A program made the translations under genes and the position numbers. Shown in pieces: positions 8,470 to 16,013 of a DNA stretch of 64,000 nucleotides; positions within the stretch are counted from its first letter, which is position 1; the number at the start of each line of letters is the position of its first letter. Source of the DNA: JAJCYK01 sp965224285 (GTDB lineage: Bacteria > Bacteroidota > Bacteroidia > Cytophagales > Cyclobacteriaceae); contig OZ245043.1 of assembly GCA_965224285.1 (NCBI GenBank), positions 4,154,001 to 4,218,000 on the forward strand, written 5' to 3'. The notes under the pieces were generated by a model that worked only from the letters and a program-made list of their open reading frames with translations, was not told the DNA's origin and did not search any database.

Positions 8470-9891
8470 ATGCACGACACCGACTCCATAGCTGTTTGGA
8501 ATAACTGTCTGAACTTTATTAAGGATAACATTAGTGACCAGAGTTTTAAAACCTGGTTCAAGCCTATTGTTCCCCTAAAACTAGAGGATGACGTGTTAAC
8601 CATTCAGGTCCCTAGCCAATTTTTTTATGAGTGGTTGGAAGAGCATTATGTAGGACTGCTGCGAAAAGCCATTGACGAGGAGCTGGGAATGGACGCCCGA
8701 TTGGAGTACTCAGTGATCGTGGATAAAGGTAATGAGCTGAATCAGCCCTTTACCATTAACCTGCCTACAGGCAAATCGGCTAAGCCCAAAACCGGTAATG
8801 GGCAATCCACCACTTACGACAGCCCTTTTGATTTGAAGTCTGTCGACCAGGTGCAACAGAAATCGCACCTCAACCCCCATTACACTTTCAATAGTTTTAT
8901 TGAAGGTGACTGTAATCGATTAGCCCGTTCGGCAGGTTTTGCGGTAGCCGCTAAACCGGGAGTTACCAGCTTCAACCCCTTGATGGTTTATGGCGGGGTA
9001 GGATTGGGTAAAACCCATCTAGTGCAGGCAATTGGGAATGAGATCAAGAACAACGTCACCGATAAATTTGTGCTTTACGTTTCTTCGGAATACTTCACCA
9101 ACCAATTCATTGAGGCGGTTAAGAACAATAAAGTACAAGACTTTACCAATTTCTATCTACAAGTCGATATTCTGATCATCGACGACGTGCAATTCCTGTC
9201 CGGTAAGGAAAAGACCCAAGAAATTTTCTTCCATATTTTCAACCATTTACATCAATCCGGAAAGCAGATCATCATGACCAGTGATTGTCCCCCCAGGGAC
9301 CTCAAAGGGTTGGAAGAGCGCTTATTGTCTCGGTTTAAATGGGGACTGACCGCTGACCTGCAGCAGCCGGATCTGGAGACCAGGATTGCCATCATCCAGA
9401 AGAAGATGCAAGCCGATGGCATCGACATTCCCGGAAATGTAATTGAATATCTGGCCTATAGTGTAGACACCAATATACGGGAACTAGAGGGTGTGATCAT
9501 TTCTTTAATAGCGCATGCCTCCCTTACCAAAAAAGATATCGATCTTGAGTTGGCTAAACAAACCCTGAAAAACATTGTCCAGGATATCGATTCGGAAGTA
9601 GGTATCGACTTTATTCAAAAAACAGTATCTGAATATTTCGACGTGAGCCTGGAGAACCTAAAGGCTAAGACCAGAAAAAAGGAGATCGTGATAGCCCGGC
9701 AAACGGCTATGTATTTTGCCAAGGAATATACCAATCACAGCTTGAAATCCATCGGCTATCACTTTGGTGGCCGTGATCACAGCACCGTTATCCACGCGGT
9801 ACAGTCCGTAAATGACATGATCGACACGGATTCCAAATTCAAATCATCCATCGAAGAGCTGAAGAAGAAGCTCAAGATGAAAACCATCTGA
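8470..9891 (+). CDS. dnaA: Chromosomal replication initiator protein DnaA
   Basis: AAA+ initiator that opens the replication origin. The 473-aa protein has the N-terminal domain I (WNNCLNFIKDNISDQSFKTWF), a linker (about 90-135), the AAA+ core with Walker A GGVGLGKT (175-182) and Walker B ILIIDDVQFL, and the C-terminal helix-turn-helix with the DnaA signature GGRDHSTVIHAV. Length and domain order are normal. The upstream region shows no recognisable DnaA boxes, so the origin may lie elsewhere, as is common when dnaA is not next to dnaN; neither dnaN nor recF is present here. Confidence 0.98.
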   Translation: MHDTDSIAVWNNCLNFIKDNISDQSFKTWFKPIVPLKLEDDVLTIQVPSQFFYEWLEEHYVGLLRKAIDEELGMDARLEYSVIVDKGNELNQPFTINLPTGKSAKPKTGNGQSTTYDSPFDLKSVDQVQQKSHLNPHYTFNSFIEGDCNRLARSAGFAVAAKPGVTSFNPLMVYGGVGLGKTHLVQAIGNEIKNNVTDKFVLYVSSEYFTNQFIEAVKNNKVQDFTNFYLQVDILIIDDVQFLSGKEKTQEIFFHIFNHLHQSGKQIIMTSDCPPRDLKGLEERLLSRFKWGLTADLQQPDLETRIAIIQKKMQADGIDIPGNVIEYLAYSVDTNIRELEGVIISLIAHASLTKKDIDLELAKQTLKNIVQDIDSEVGIDFIQKTVSEYFDVSLENLKAKTRKKEIVIARQTAMYFAKEYTNHSLKSIGYHFGGRDHSTVIHAVQSVNDMIDTDSKFKSSIEELKKKLKMKTI

Positions 9892-9925
9892 TGCCTATAG
9901 CCTGGCTTGGAGCTATTAATGCAAT

Positions 9926-11434
9926 ATGGGTATAAGATCCCTCCTCAGCAAACCCCTGGCGGCCTGGGTGATGTCCGGTCAAAAAAGGTGGATGAAAAAT
10001 AGTGCCAAATTTCAGCACCGTTGTCTAAAGGATTTGGTGAAAAGCGCCTCAAATACCCGATTTGGGAAAGATCATGACTTTGCAGCAATCAACTCCGTGC
10101 AGGATTTTCAGCAGCGAGTACCGTCTCGTGATTACGAACAATTAAAGCCGTATTTTGATCGGGTAGTGTCAGGTGAAGCAGATGTATTGTGGCAGGGCAA
10201 ACCATTGTACCTTTGTAAGACTTCCGGAACCACTTCAGGCACCAAATTCATTCCCCTTACAAGGGAGTCTATGCCCAATCATATTAATGGGGCCCGTGAC
10301 GCACTACTGAATTATATCTATCACACCGGAAACAGCGCGTTCCTCGATGGCAAGTTAATATTTCTTTCAGGGAGCCCTGAGATGAGTAAAAAGGGAGGCA
10401 TTCTTACCGGGAGATTATCCGGTATTGTCAATCACCATGTGCCGGCTTACCTGCGGTCAAATCAAATGCCCAGTTACCAAACCAATTGCATAGAAGACTG
10501 GGAGGAGAAGGTTGATACCATTATAGATGAAACCTTACCAGAACCCATGACCCTTATTTCCGGTATTCCACCATGGGTGCAAATGTATTTCGACAAGATC
10601 AGAGAGCGCACCGGCAAGGATGTAATACAGGTATTTCCCCAGTTTTCTCTCTTTGTTTATGGGGGAGTTAACTTCGAGCCTTACCGTAAAAAACTCTATC
10701 AGTCCATAGGGGGAGAGGTAGACTCTATTGAGTTGTATCCCGCTTCAGAGGGCTTCTTTGCTTTTCAGGACCTGCCGGGCGAAAGGGGAATGCTTCTACT
10801 GCTTAACAGTGGAATATTTTATGAATTTATTCCGGCGGATGAATATTTATCTCCAAAACCTACCAGACTGACCATCGACCAGATTTCTCTGGGAGTCAAT
10901 TATGCCATGCTCATAACCAGTAATGCAGGTCTGTGGGCTTACTCCATTGGTGATACCATTAAATTTGTTTCCAAGGACCCCTATCGAATAGTAGTAACGG
11001 GAAGGATCAAACACTTCATATCAGCATTCGGTGAGCACGTGATCGGAGAGGAGGTTGACCAGGCAATGGAGATAGCTTTACAAAAACATCCTGAGGCTTC
11101 GGTAGTGGAATTTACGGTTGCCCCGCAAGTGAATCCGGTATCCGGTTTACCTTTGCACCAGTGGTATGTGGAGTTTGACCAGGCACCAGATAATTTGCCG
11201 GCATTCGAAAAAGATATAAATTTGCAACTGCAAAAATTAAACAGCTACTACTACGATCTTATTTCTGGAAACATTTTACGGCCCTTACGCATTATTAGTT
11301 TGCGTTCCGGCGCATTTAAAGATTATATGAGATCCATTGGTAAGTTAGGTGGGCAAAATAAGGTGCCTCGATTATCGAATGATCGAAAAATAGCAGATGA
11401 TTTGGCCAAATATTATTTGAACCAATCTTCATAA
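9926..11434 (+). CDS. GH3-family acyl-adenylate-forming enzyme
   Basis: The 502-aa protein belongs to the GH3 (auxin-responsive) branch of the adenylate-forming superfamily. Plant members couple jasmonate or auxin to amino acids; bacterial members have no established substrate. It shows the phosphate-binding loop TSGTTSGTKFIPLT (about 99-112), ELYPASEGFFAFQD in the acid-activation region, the VTGRIKHFISAFGEHV segment, and a C-terminal domain ending in the GGQNKVPRL block typical of bacterial GH3 proteins. It lies 34 nt after dnaA and directly before dxr with effectively no gap. Family assignment is firm; substrate is unknown. Confidence 0.88.
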   Translation: MGIRSLLSKPLAAWVMSGQKRWMKNSAKFQHRCLKDLVKSASNTRFGKDHDFAAINSVQDFQQRVPSRDYEQLKPYFDRVVSGEADVLWQGKPLYLCKTSGTTSGTKFIPLTRESMPNHINGARDALLNYIYHTGNSAFLDGKLIFLSGSPEMSKKGGILTGRLSGIVNHHVPAYLRSNQMPSYQTNCIEDWEEKVDTIIDETLPEPMTLISGIPPWVQMYFDKIRERTGKDVIQVFPQFSLFVYGGVNFEPYRKKLYQSIGGEVDSIELYPASEGFFAFQDLPGERGMLLLLNSGIFYEFIPADEYLSPKPTRLTIDQISLGVNYAMLITSNAGLWAYSIGDTIKFVSKDPYRIVVTGRIKHFISAFGEHVIGEEVDQAMEIALQKHPEASVVEFTVAPQVNPVSGLPLHQWYVEFDQAPDNLPAFEKDINLQLQKLNSYYYDLISGNILRPLRIISLRSGAFKDYMRSIGKLGGQNKVPRLSNDRKIADDLAKYYLNQSS

Positions 11435-11435
11435 A

Positions 11436-12593
11436 ATCAACAGTCAAACTAAACATATCGCCATTTTAGGCTCCACCGGTTCCATAGGCCGGCAGGCTCT
11501 GGAGGTAATATCCGCACAACCTGAGGCGTTCCAGGTTGAGGTGCTCACCGCAGGATGTAACGGAGATCTTCTAATTGAGCAAAGCAAAAAATTCCGGCCC
11601 GGCGCGGTAGCTATCGCTGACGAATCGGAATATCCTAAAGTGAAGGATCAGTTGCGTGGCCTGGGTATCGATGTGATGCCGGGGAGTCATTTAGCGGAAA
11701 TTGTTACCATTGATAGCATTGAAGTGGTCCTAACAGCCATGGTGGGCTACTCCGGATTGCTGCCTACTATCAATGCCATTACTGCAGGGAAAAATATTGC
11801 TTTGGCCAATAAAGAAACTTTAGTAGTGGCCGGAGAATTGGTGACCTCGCTGGCTGAAGAATACGGCGTAAGCCTTTACCCCGTGGATTCCGAGCATTCT
11901 GCCATTTTTCAATGTCTCATGGGTGAACAGGGTAATTCAGTGGAAAAGATCATCTTGACGGCTTCCGGCGGACCTTTTAGGGGCAAAGATCGAACTTTTT
12001 TGAAAGCGGTAACTAAAAAGGAGGCATTGAATCATCCCAATTGGGAGATGGGTGAAAAGATCACCATAGATTCTGCCACCCTAATGAACAAGGGCCTGGA
12101 GGTGATCGAAGCCACCTGGCTATTTGGAGTTCCTCCTCATCAGATAGAAGTGCTGGTTCATCCTCAATCCATAATCCACTCAATGGTCCAGTTTGAAGAT
12201 GGATCGATCAAGGCACAAATGGGTCTTCCCGATATGAAATTGCCTATTCAATTTGCTTTGTCATATCCCAATCGATTACCCTTAAATACTCCCAGGATTG
12301 ATTTCGCGGATTACAGTCAATTGACATTTGAGGCTCCGGACCTTCGAACCTTTCCAAATCTTGAATTAGCCTATCAGGCTTTGAGGCAGGGAGGAAATAT
12401 GCCTTGTATTTTGAATGCCGCAAATGAGATTGCCGTCGCAGAATTCCTTAAAGAGAGAATAGGGTTCCTGGAGATTTCGGAGGTAATAGCAACATGTTTA
12501 AGCAAAATACCGTACATAACTTCTCCTCGCTATGAAGATTATGTGGAAACGGATAAAGAAACAAGAATTAAAGCATTAGAAATCATTAGCTAA
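11436..12593 (+). CDS. dxr: 1-deoxy-D-xylulose 5-phosphate reductoisomerase, no canonical start codon
   Basis: Second enzyme of the MEP isoprenoid pathway; reduces DXP to MEP with NADPH and a divalent metal. Motifs: IAILGSTGSIG (NADPH loop), NKETLV, PVDSEHSAIFQCL, SGGPFR, ITIDSATLMNKGLEVIEA and the C-terminal NAANEIAV. The start is the odd part. The frame is open from 11421, but there is no ATG, GTG or TTG until a GTG at about 11532 and an ATG at 11541, both beyond the essential NADPH loop (11457-11490). I place the start at the ATC at 11436, one base after the GH3 stop, giving 385 aa (normal length); ATT at 11463 is too far in. Rare ATT/ATC starts exist, and a base-call error is the alternative. 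Stop overlaps the rseP start. Confidence 0.85.
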   Translation: MNSQTKHIAILGSTGSIGRQALEVISAQPEAFQVEVLTAGCNGDLLIEQSKKFRPGAVAIADESEYPKVKDQLRGLGIDVMPGSHLAEIVTIDSIEVVLTAMVGYSGLLPTINAITAGKNIALANKETLVVAGELVTSLAEEYGVSLYPVDSEHSAIFQCLMGEQGNSVEKIILTASGGPFRGKDRTFLKAVTKKEALNHPNWEMGEKITIDSATLMNKGLEVIEATWLFGVPPHQIEVLVHPQSIIHSMVQFEDGSIKAQMGLPDMKLPIQFALSYPNRLPLNTPRIDFADYSQLTFEAPDLRTFPNLELAYQALRQGGNMPCILNAANEIAVAEFLKERIGFLEISEVIATCLSKIPYITSPRYEDYVETDKETRIKALEIIS

Positions 12594-13909
12594 TGGACAT
12601 AGTAATAATGATCGCTCAATTGATCTTGAGCTTGTCGATTTTAGTAGGGTTGCATGAGTTAGGCCATTTGGTGGCAGCCAAAGTTTTTGGTATGCGGGTA
12701 GAACAATTCAGTATTGGTTTTCCGCCTAAAATTTTTGGGGTCAAATATGGGGAAACCCTATATTCTATTGGGGCCATCCCACTGGGTGGTTTCGTAAAAA
12801 TTTCCGGGATGATCGATGAATCACTGGATACGGAAAAATTGAAGGAAGAACCTAAAGATTGGGAATTCCGGGCTAAACCCGCCTGGCAAAGGCTGATCGT
12901 AATGATGGGAGGTATTATAATCAATGTAATTCTGGGAATTCTCATTTTCATCTTTCTTACTTACAACTACGGAGAGGCTTATGTCACTAAGGAAGAAGTC
13001 AATAAATACGGGATCTATGCCTATGAACTAGGGGAAGAAATGGGCTTTCAAACTGGGGACAAGATCGTAAAAATAAACGGCCAGGACTTCGAGAAGTTCA
13101 ATGACGTGCTAAGCCCTGAATTGATGTTGAATGATAACAGCTATTATACGGTAGACCGCAACGGGGAAATGATCGATATTCCTATTCCGGCTGATTTCCT
13201 GGAAACCCTGAATGAACAGGGAAGGGATAAGGGATTTATCGCGATAATGGAGCCATATGAAATTACCAAAGTAAACCGGGGATCCCCGGCAGATGAGGCA
13301 GGTTTGCAGGTGGGAGATCGTATTACCAGGGTCAATGGCGAGACCACCCACTATATACCCCAGTTGAGAGCCGCGTTGGCAGAATACCAGGGCCAAACAG
13401 TCGATCTGGAAGTTTTGCGTGAAGGCAAAGCGGTCCATTTGGATGCCAACGTGGATGAAAACGGCAAGCTAGGTTTTGCTTTCAGGGGATTGATGGAAAC
13501 CCATTCCATTCAATATACCCTGGCAGAATCCATTCCCAAAGGCGCTAGCCAGGCTTTCGAAGTAACGATCTTAAACATCCGCGGTTTGGGGAAAATTCTT
13601 CGGGGGGAAATGGGTAGGAAATCCGTAAAAAGTATTATTGGAATAACGGAATATTTCGGTGCTACCTGGGATTGGAGGAATTTCTGGTTTATCACGGGAA
13701 TGCTTTCTATGTGGCTGGCCTTCCTCAATTTCTTGCCTATTCCAGCGCTGGATGGAGGGCATGTGATGTTCTTAAGCTATGAAATCATATCCGGAAGGAA
13801 ACCCTCAGATAGATTTCTGGAAACAGCGCAAAAAATAGGCATGGCTTTTTTGCTGGTCTTAATGGTATTCCTGATAGGCAACGACATCGTCAATGTAATA
13901 TTCCCCTAA
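12593..13909 (+). CDS. rseP: Site-2 intramembrane zinc metalloprotease RseP
   Basis: Membrane protease of the S2P family that cleaves anti-sigma factors and cleared signal peptides inside the membrane. The 438-aa protein has HELGH (residues 21-25) in the first transmembrane helix, two PDZ domains (about 125-205 and 207-285; GSPADEAGLQVGDRI), and the second active-site motif NFLPIPALDGGHV, whose Asp completes the zinc site, in a late helix. Its ATG overlaps the dxr stop (TAATG), and the dxr-rseP order is common in bacteria. The 3' end overlaps the convergent PorE-like gene by 4 nt. Confidence 0.95.
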   Translation: MDIVIMIAQLILSLSILVGLHELGHLVAAKVFGMRVEQFSIGFPPKIFGVKYGETLYSIGAIPLGGFVKISGMIDESLDTEKLKEEPKDWEFRAKPAWQRLIVMMGGIIINVILGILIFIFLTYNYGEAYVTKEEVNKYGIYAYELGEEMGFQTGDKIVKINGQDFEKFNDVLSPELMLNDNSYYTVDRNGEMIDIPIPADFLETLNEQGRDKGFIAIMEPYEITKVNRGSPADEAGLQVGDRITRVNGETTHYIPQLRAALAEYQGQTVDLEVLREGKAVHLDANVDENGKLGFAFRGLMETHSIQYTLAESIPKGASQAFEVTILNIRGLGKILRGEMGRKSVKSIIGITEYFGATWDWRNFWFITGMLSMWLAFLNFLPIPALDGGHVMFLSYEIISGRKPSDRFLETAQKIGMAFLLVLMVFLIGNDIVNVIFP

Positions 13910-15882
13910 TCCTCCGTGCCTTCGCGATAAATCTCAAACTCTACCCTGCGATTTAATTTCTTATCGGCATCTGAGGTTTCATCGACTATAGGCTGGGTAT
14001 CACCGTATCCTATAGCGGCTACCCGGTCGGGTTCAATACTGCCAAATTGGATTATGTAATCTCGGATCGCGGCAGCACGCTGCTGTGAAAGCACCATATT
14101 GAAATCGGAGCTGCCATCCGAATCGGTATGGCCGGAAATTTTAAGCCGGAAATCCGGATTGTCCAGCATGAAGTCTATAATCTTATCCAGATCACCATAC
14201 ATCTCGGGCAATATATCGGCCTTCCCGTTCTCAAATTCCACTGATTCAAACTTGATCTTACTGGACATTGGAGTGGCCGAGCGGTGTATCTCTGTGGCGC
14301 CGTCCAGATAAAATATTTCTTCGATGCGGAAATAATTATCTCCCTGGATGATCAGGAGATAGTTATTATTGTTGATCAGGTCAAACTGAAAACTACCGTC
14401 CGGTCTAAGAAATTTAGGAGCTACTTCAATGCCATGGTCCAAATCAATTATGGAAACAATACCCGTCATTGGAGCACCGCTTTCCGCATTCACCAGGGTG
14501 CCTGAAAAACTGGTATTGGCATCCGGTTGAGCCCCCATCGGTAAGGGGAAAGAAAACAGATCCAAGTTCTCTATATTATCCTCCTTAGAGGAAGCGTAAT
14601 AAAGATAGCGGGATTCTGAATCGATGGTGAAATAGAACTCATTCCCCAACCCATTAACCAATGGACCAACATTCTTAGGGTCCAGCCATCGTCCTTCCAC
14701 CCGGCGGGCCTTGTAAATGTCAAAAGCCCCAAAATTCAACAATTGACCATTACTGGTGAAATAAAGTACGTTATACTTGGGGTGAAAGAAGGGACTAACC
14801 TCATTCATCCGGGTATTAATTACTGGTCCAATATTCTGTGCTGTAGTCCAGGCTCCATCTTCATTTTTAGTGGTAAAATAAATATCAGAGAGGCCAAAGC
14901 CACCGATCCTGTCGGAGGCGAAATAAAGAGTGTCCTCTGAATGGCTTAAAGTAGGGTGAGAATCCCAGCTGATACTGTTTACATTTACCCCTAGATTCTT
15001 TATGTTTCCCCAGGTGCTGTCCTCTTTCATTTCAGCGACAAACAAGTCACAACTTCCCATGGATCCGGGAGCGTGGCAGCGAGCGAAGTACAGGGTTTTT
15101 CCGTCAGCGCTGAGACAGGCAGAGCCTTCATTGTATTGGGTATTAATATTTTCCATCGCCTGCGCATCGGACCAGTACCCCTCACTTCCTATGCTGAAAA
15201 AAAGATCCTCATTTTGGGTTTTTTTAGCGGCCACCACTTTTTCATTCCGTTTGGAAGTCAGTATTAATAGGTTCTTACTTACATTAAGGGTAGGGCCGTA
15301 GTCTGCCCATTGGGAATTAACGCTGTTTCCCATATTCAATAAAACTCCACGAGGCGGGCGCAGGGTGTCTACCGCTTTGCGATATTCCACCAACTCATAA
15401 TAATAATCCAGCGGCACGTAATAATCCGCTTTTTCTTTGCTGATGCTGTCGTAGTATATTTCTACCCGCGATATGTCAATGTCATCGCGGTGATGTTTCA
15501 ATACTAATTTGTATAGCCCCAGGGCTTCACCGGAGTCGCCGTACAATTCTGTCAATTTGGCCAACCGCCAAAGTAAGTAGGTATCTTTGTAGAAATTTTC
15601 AATTCCGAATTGATGTACATAAGGTTTTAATTCCTGGTACAGTTCCCCCCATTCTTGCCGTTTCTCCAGTTTACTGATCAGGTTCCTCTTTTTGGCATCG
15701 TGATAGTACTTTAGCTTGTTGATATTTGGGAAAACCCCTACATCAACCTGTTCAAGCCCTTTTTTTTGTAGAACTTCCGATAGCTTGAGCAGCTTTTTTT
15801 TCTCTGGTTTTTGAGCAATTGCAGGCGGGCCTGCAACCCAAAAAATAACCAGGATCAAGCAGTAAAAAATCTTATCCACCAT
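13906..15882 (-). CDS. PorE-like protein: TPR, PD40 propeller, CRD and OmpA domains
   Basis: Envelope protein of 658 aa. Order seen: signal peptide (1-23, ending AIAQ), a helical TPR-like region (about 30-165), a beta-propeller built of PD40/WD40-like blades (about 195-445; repeated forms of LYFARC..., LYFASDRIGGFGLSDIYF, LYFTSNGQ..DIYKA), a carboxypeptidase-regulatory-like fold (about 455-530; FSGTLVNAESGAPMTG) and an OmpA domain (about 541-655; ISGHTDSDGSS, NRRVEFEI). This is the architecture described for PorE of the type IX secretion system. PorE is a lipoprotein, whereas no lipobox Cys is visible here, so it may be a paralogue of the same build. Confidence 0.82.
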   Translation of the reverse strand: MVDKIFYCLILVIFWVAGPPAIAQKPEKKKLLKLSEVLQKKGLEQVDVGVFPNINKLKYYHDAKKRNLISKLEKRQEWGELYQELKPYVHQFGIENFYKDTYLLWRLAKLTELYGDSGEALGLYKLVLKHHRDDIDISRVEIYYDSISKEKADYYVPLDYYYELVEYRKAVDTLRPPRGVLLNMGNSVNSQWADYGPTLNVSKNLLILTSKRNEKVVAAKKTQNEDLFFSIGSEGYWSDAQAMENINTQYNEGSACLSADGKTLYFARCHAPGSMGSCDLFVAEMKEDSTWGNIKNLGVNVNSISWDSHPTLSHSEDTLYFASDRIGGFGLSDIYFTTKNEDGAWTTAQNIGPVINTRMNEVSPFFHPKYNVLYFTSNGQLLNFGAFDIYKARRVEGRWLDPKNVGPLVNGLGNEFYFTIDSESRYLYYASSKEDNIENLDLFSFPLPMGAQPDANTSFSGTLVNAESGAPMTGIVSIIDLDHGIEVAPKFLRPDGSFQFDLINNNNYLLIIQGDNYFRIEEIFYLDGATEIHRSATPMSSKIKFESVEFENGKADILPEMYGDLDKIIDFMLDNPDFRLKISGHTDSDGSSDFNMVLSQQRAAAIRDYIIQFGSIEPDRVAAIGYGDTQPIVDETSDADKKLNRRVEFEIYREGTED

Positions 15883-15926
15883 TTAATCGCGACCAAAATC
15901 GAAAGTACCAAAATATTATCCATATT

Positions 15927-15943
15927 TTGGCATAGCTCTTGTA
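15927..15943 (+). promoter_or_regulatory. Possible sigma-54 promoter of lon
   Basis: TTGGCATAGCTCTTGTA has GG at -24 and TTG-T at -12 with the correct spacing for sigma-54 (consensus TTGGCAC-N5-TTGCA); the -12 GC is GT here. Transcription would start near 15955. The same bases contain TGGCATA, the half-site of the palindrome at 15986, so it could instead be a third regulator site. Confidence 0.35.
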
Positions 15944-15985
15944 AAATAAGGTACTAGGATTAGAAAACGAGCAAAACTAGAAAAA

Positions 15986-16004
15986 TTATGCCATTATGGC
16001 ATAA
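15986..16004. promoter_or_regulatory. 19-bp perfect palindrome before lon
   Basis: TTATGCCAT-T-ATGGCATAA is fully symmetrical (9-bp arms, one central base) and ends 9 bp before the lon start codon. It can act as an operator or as a small hairpin at the ribosome-binding region. It is not followed by a T run, so it is not a terminator. Confidence 0.6.
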
Positions 16005-16013
16005 ATTCATCCT

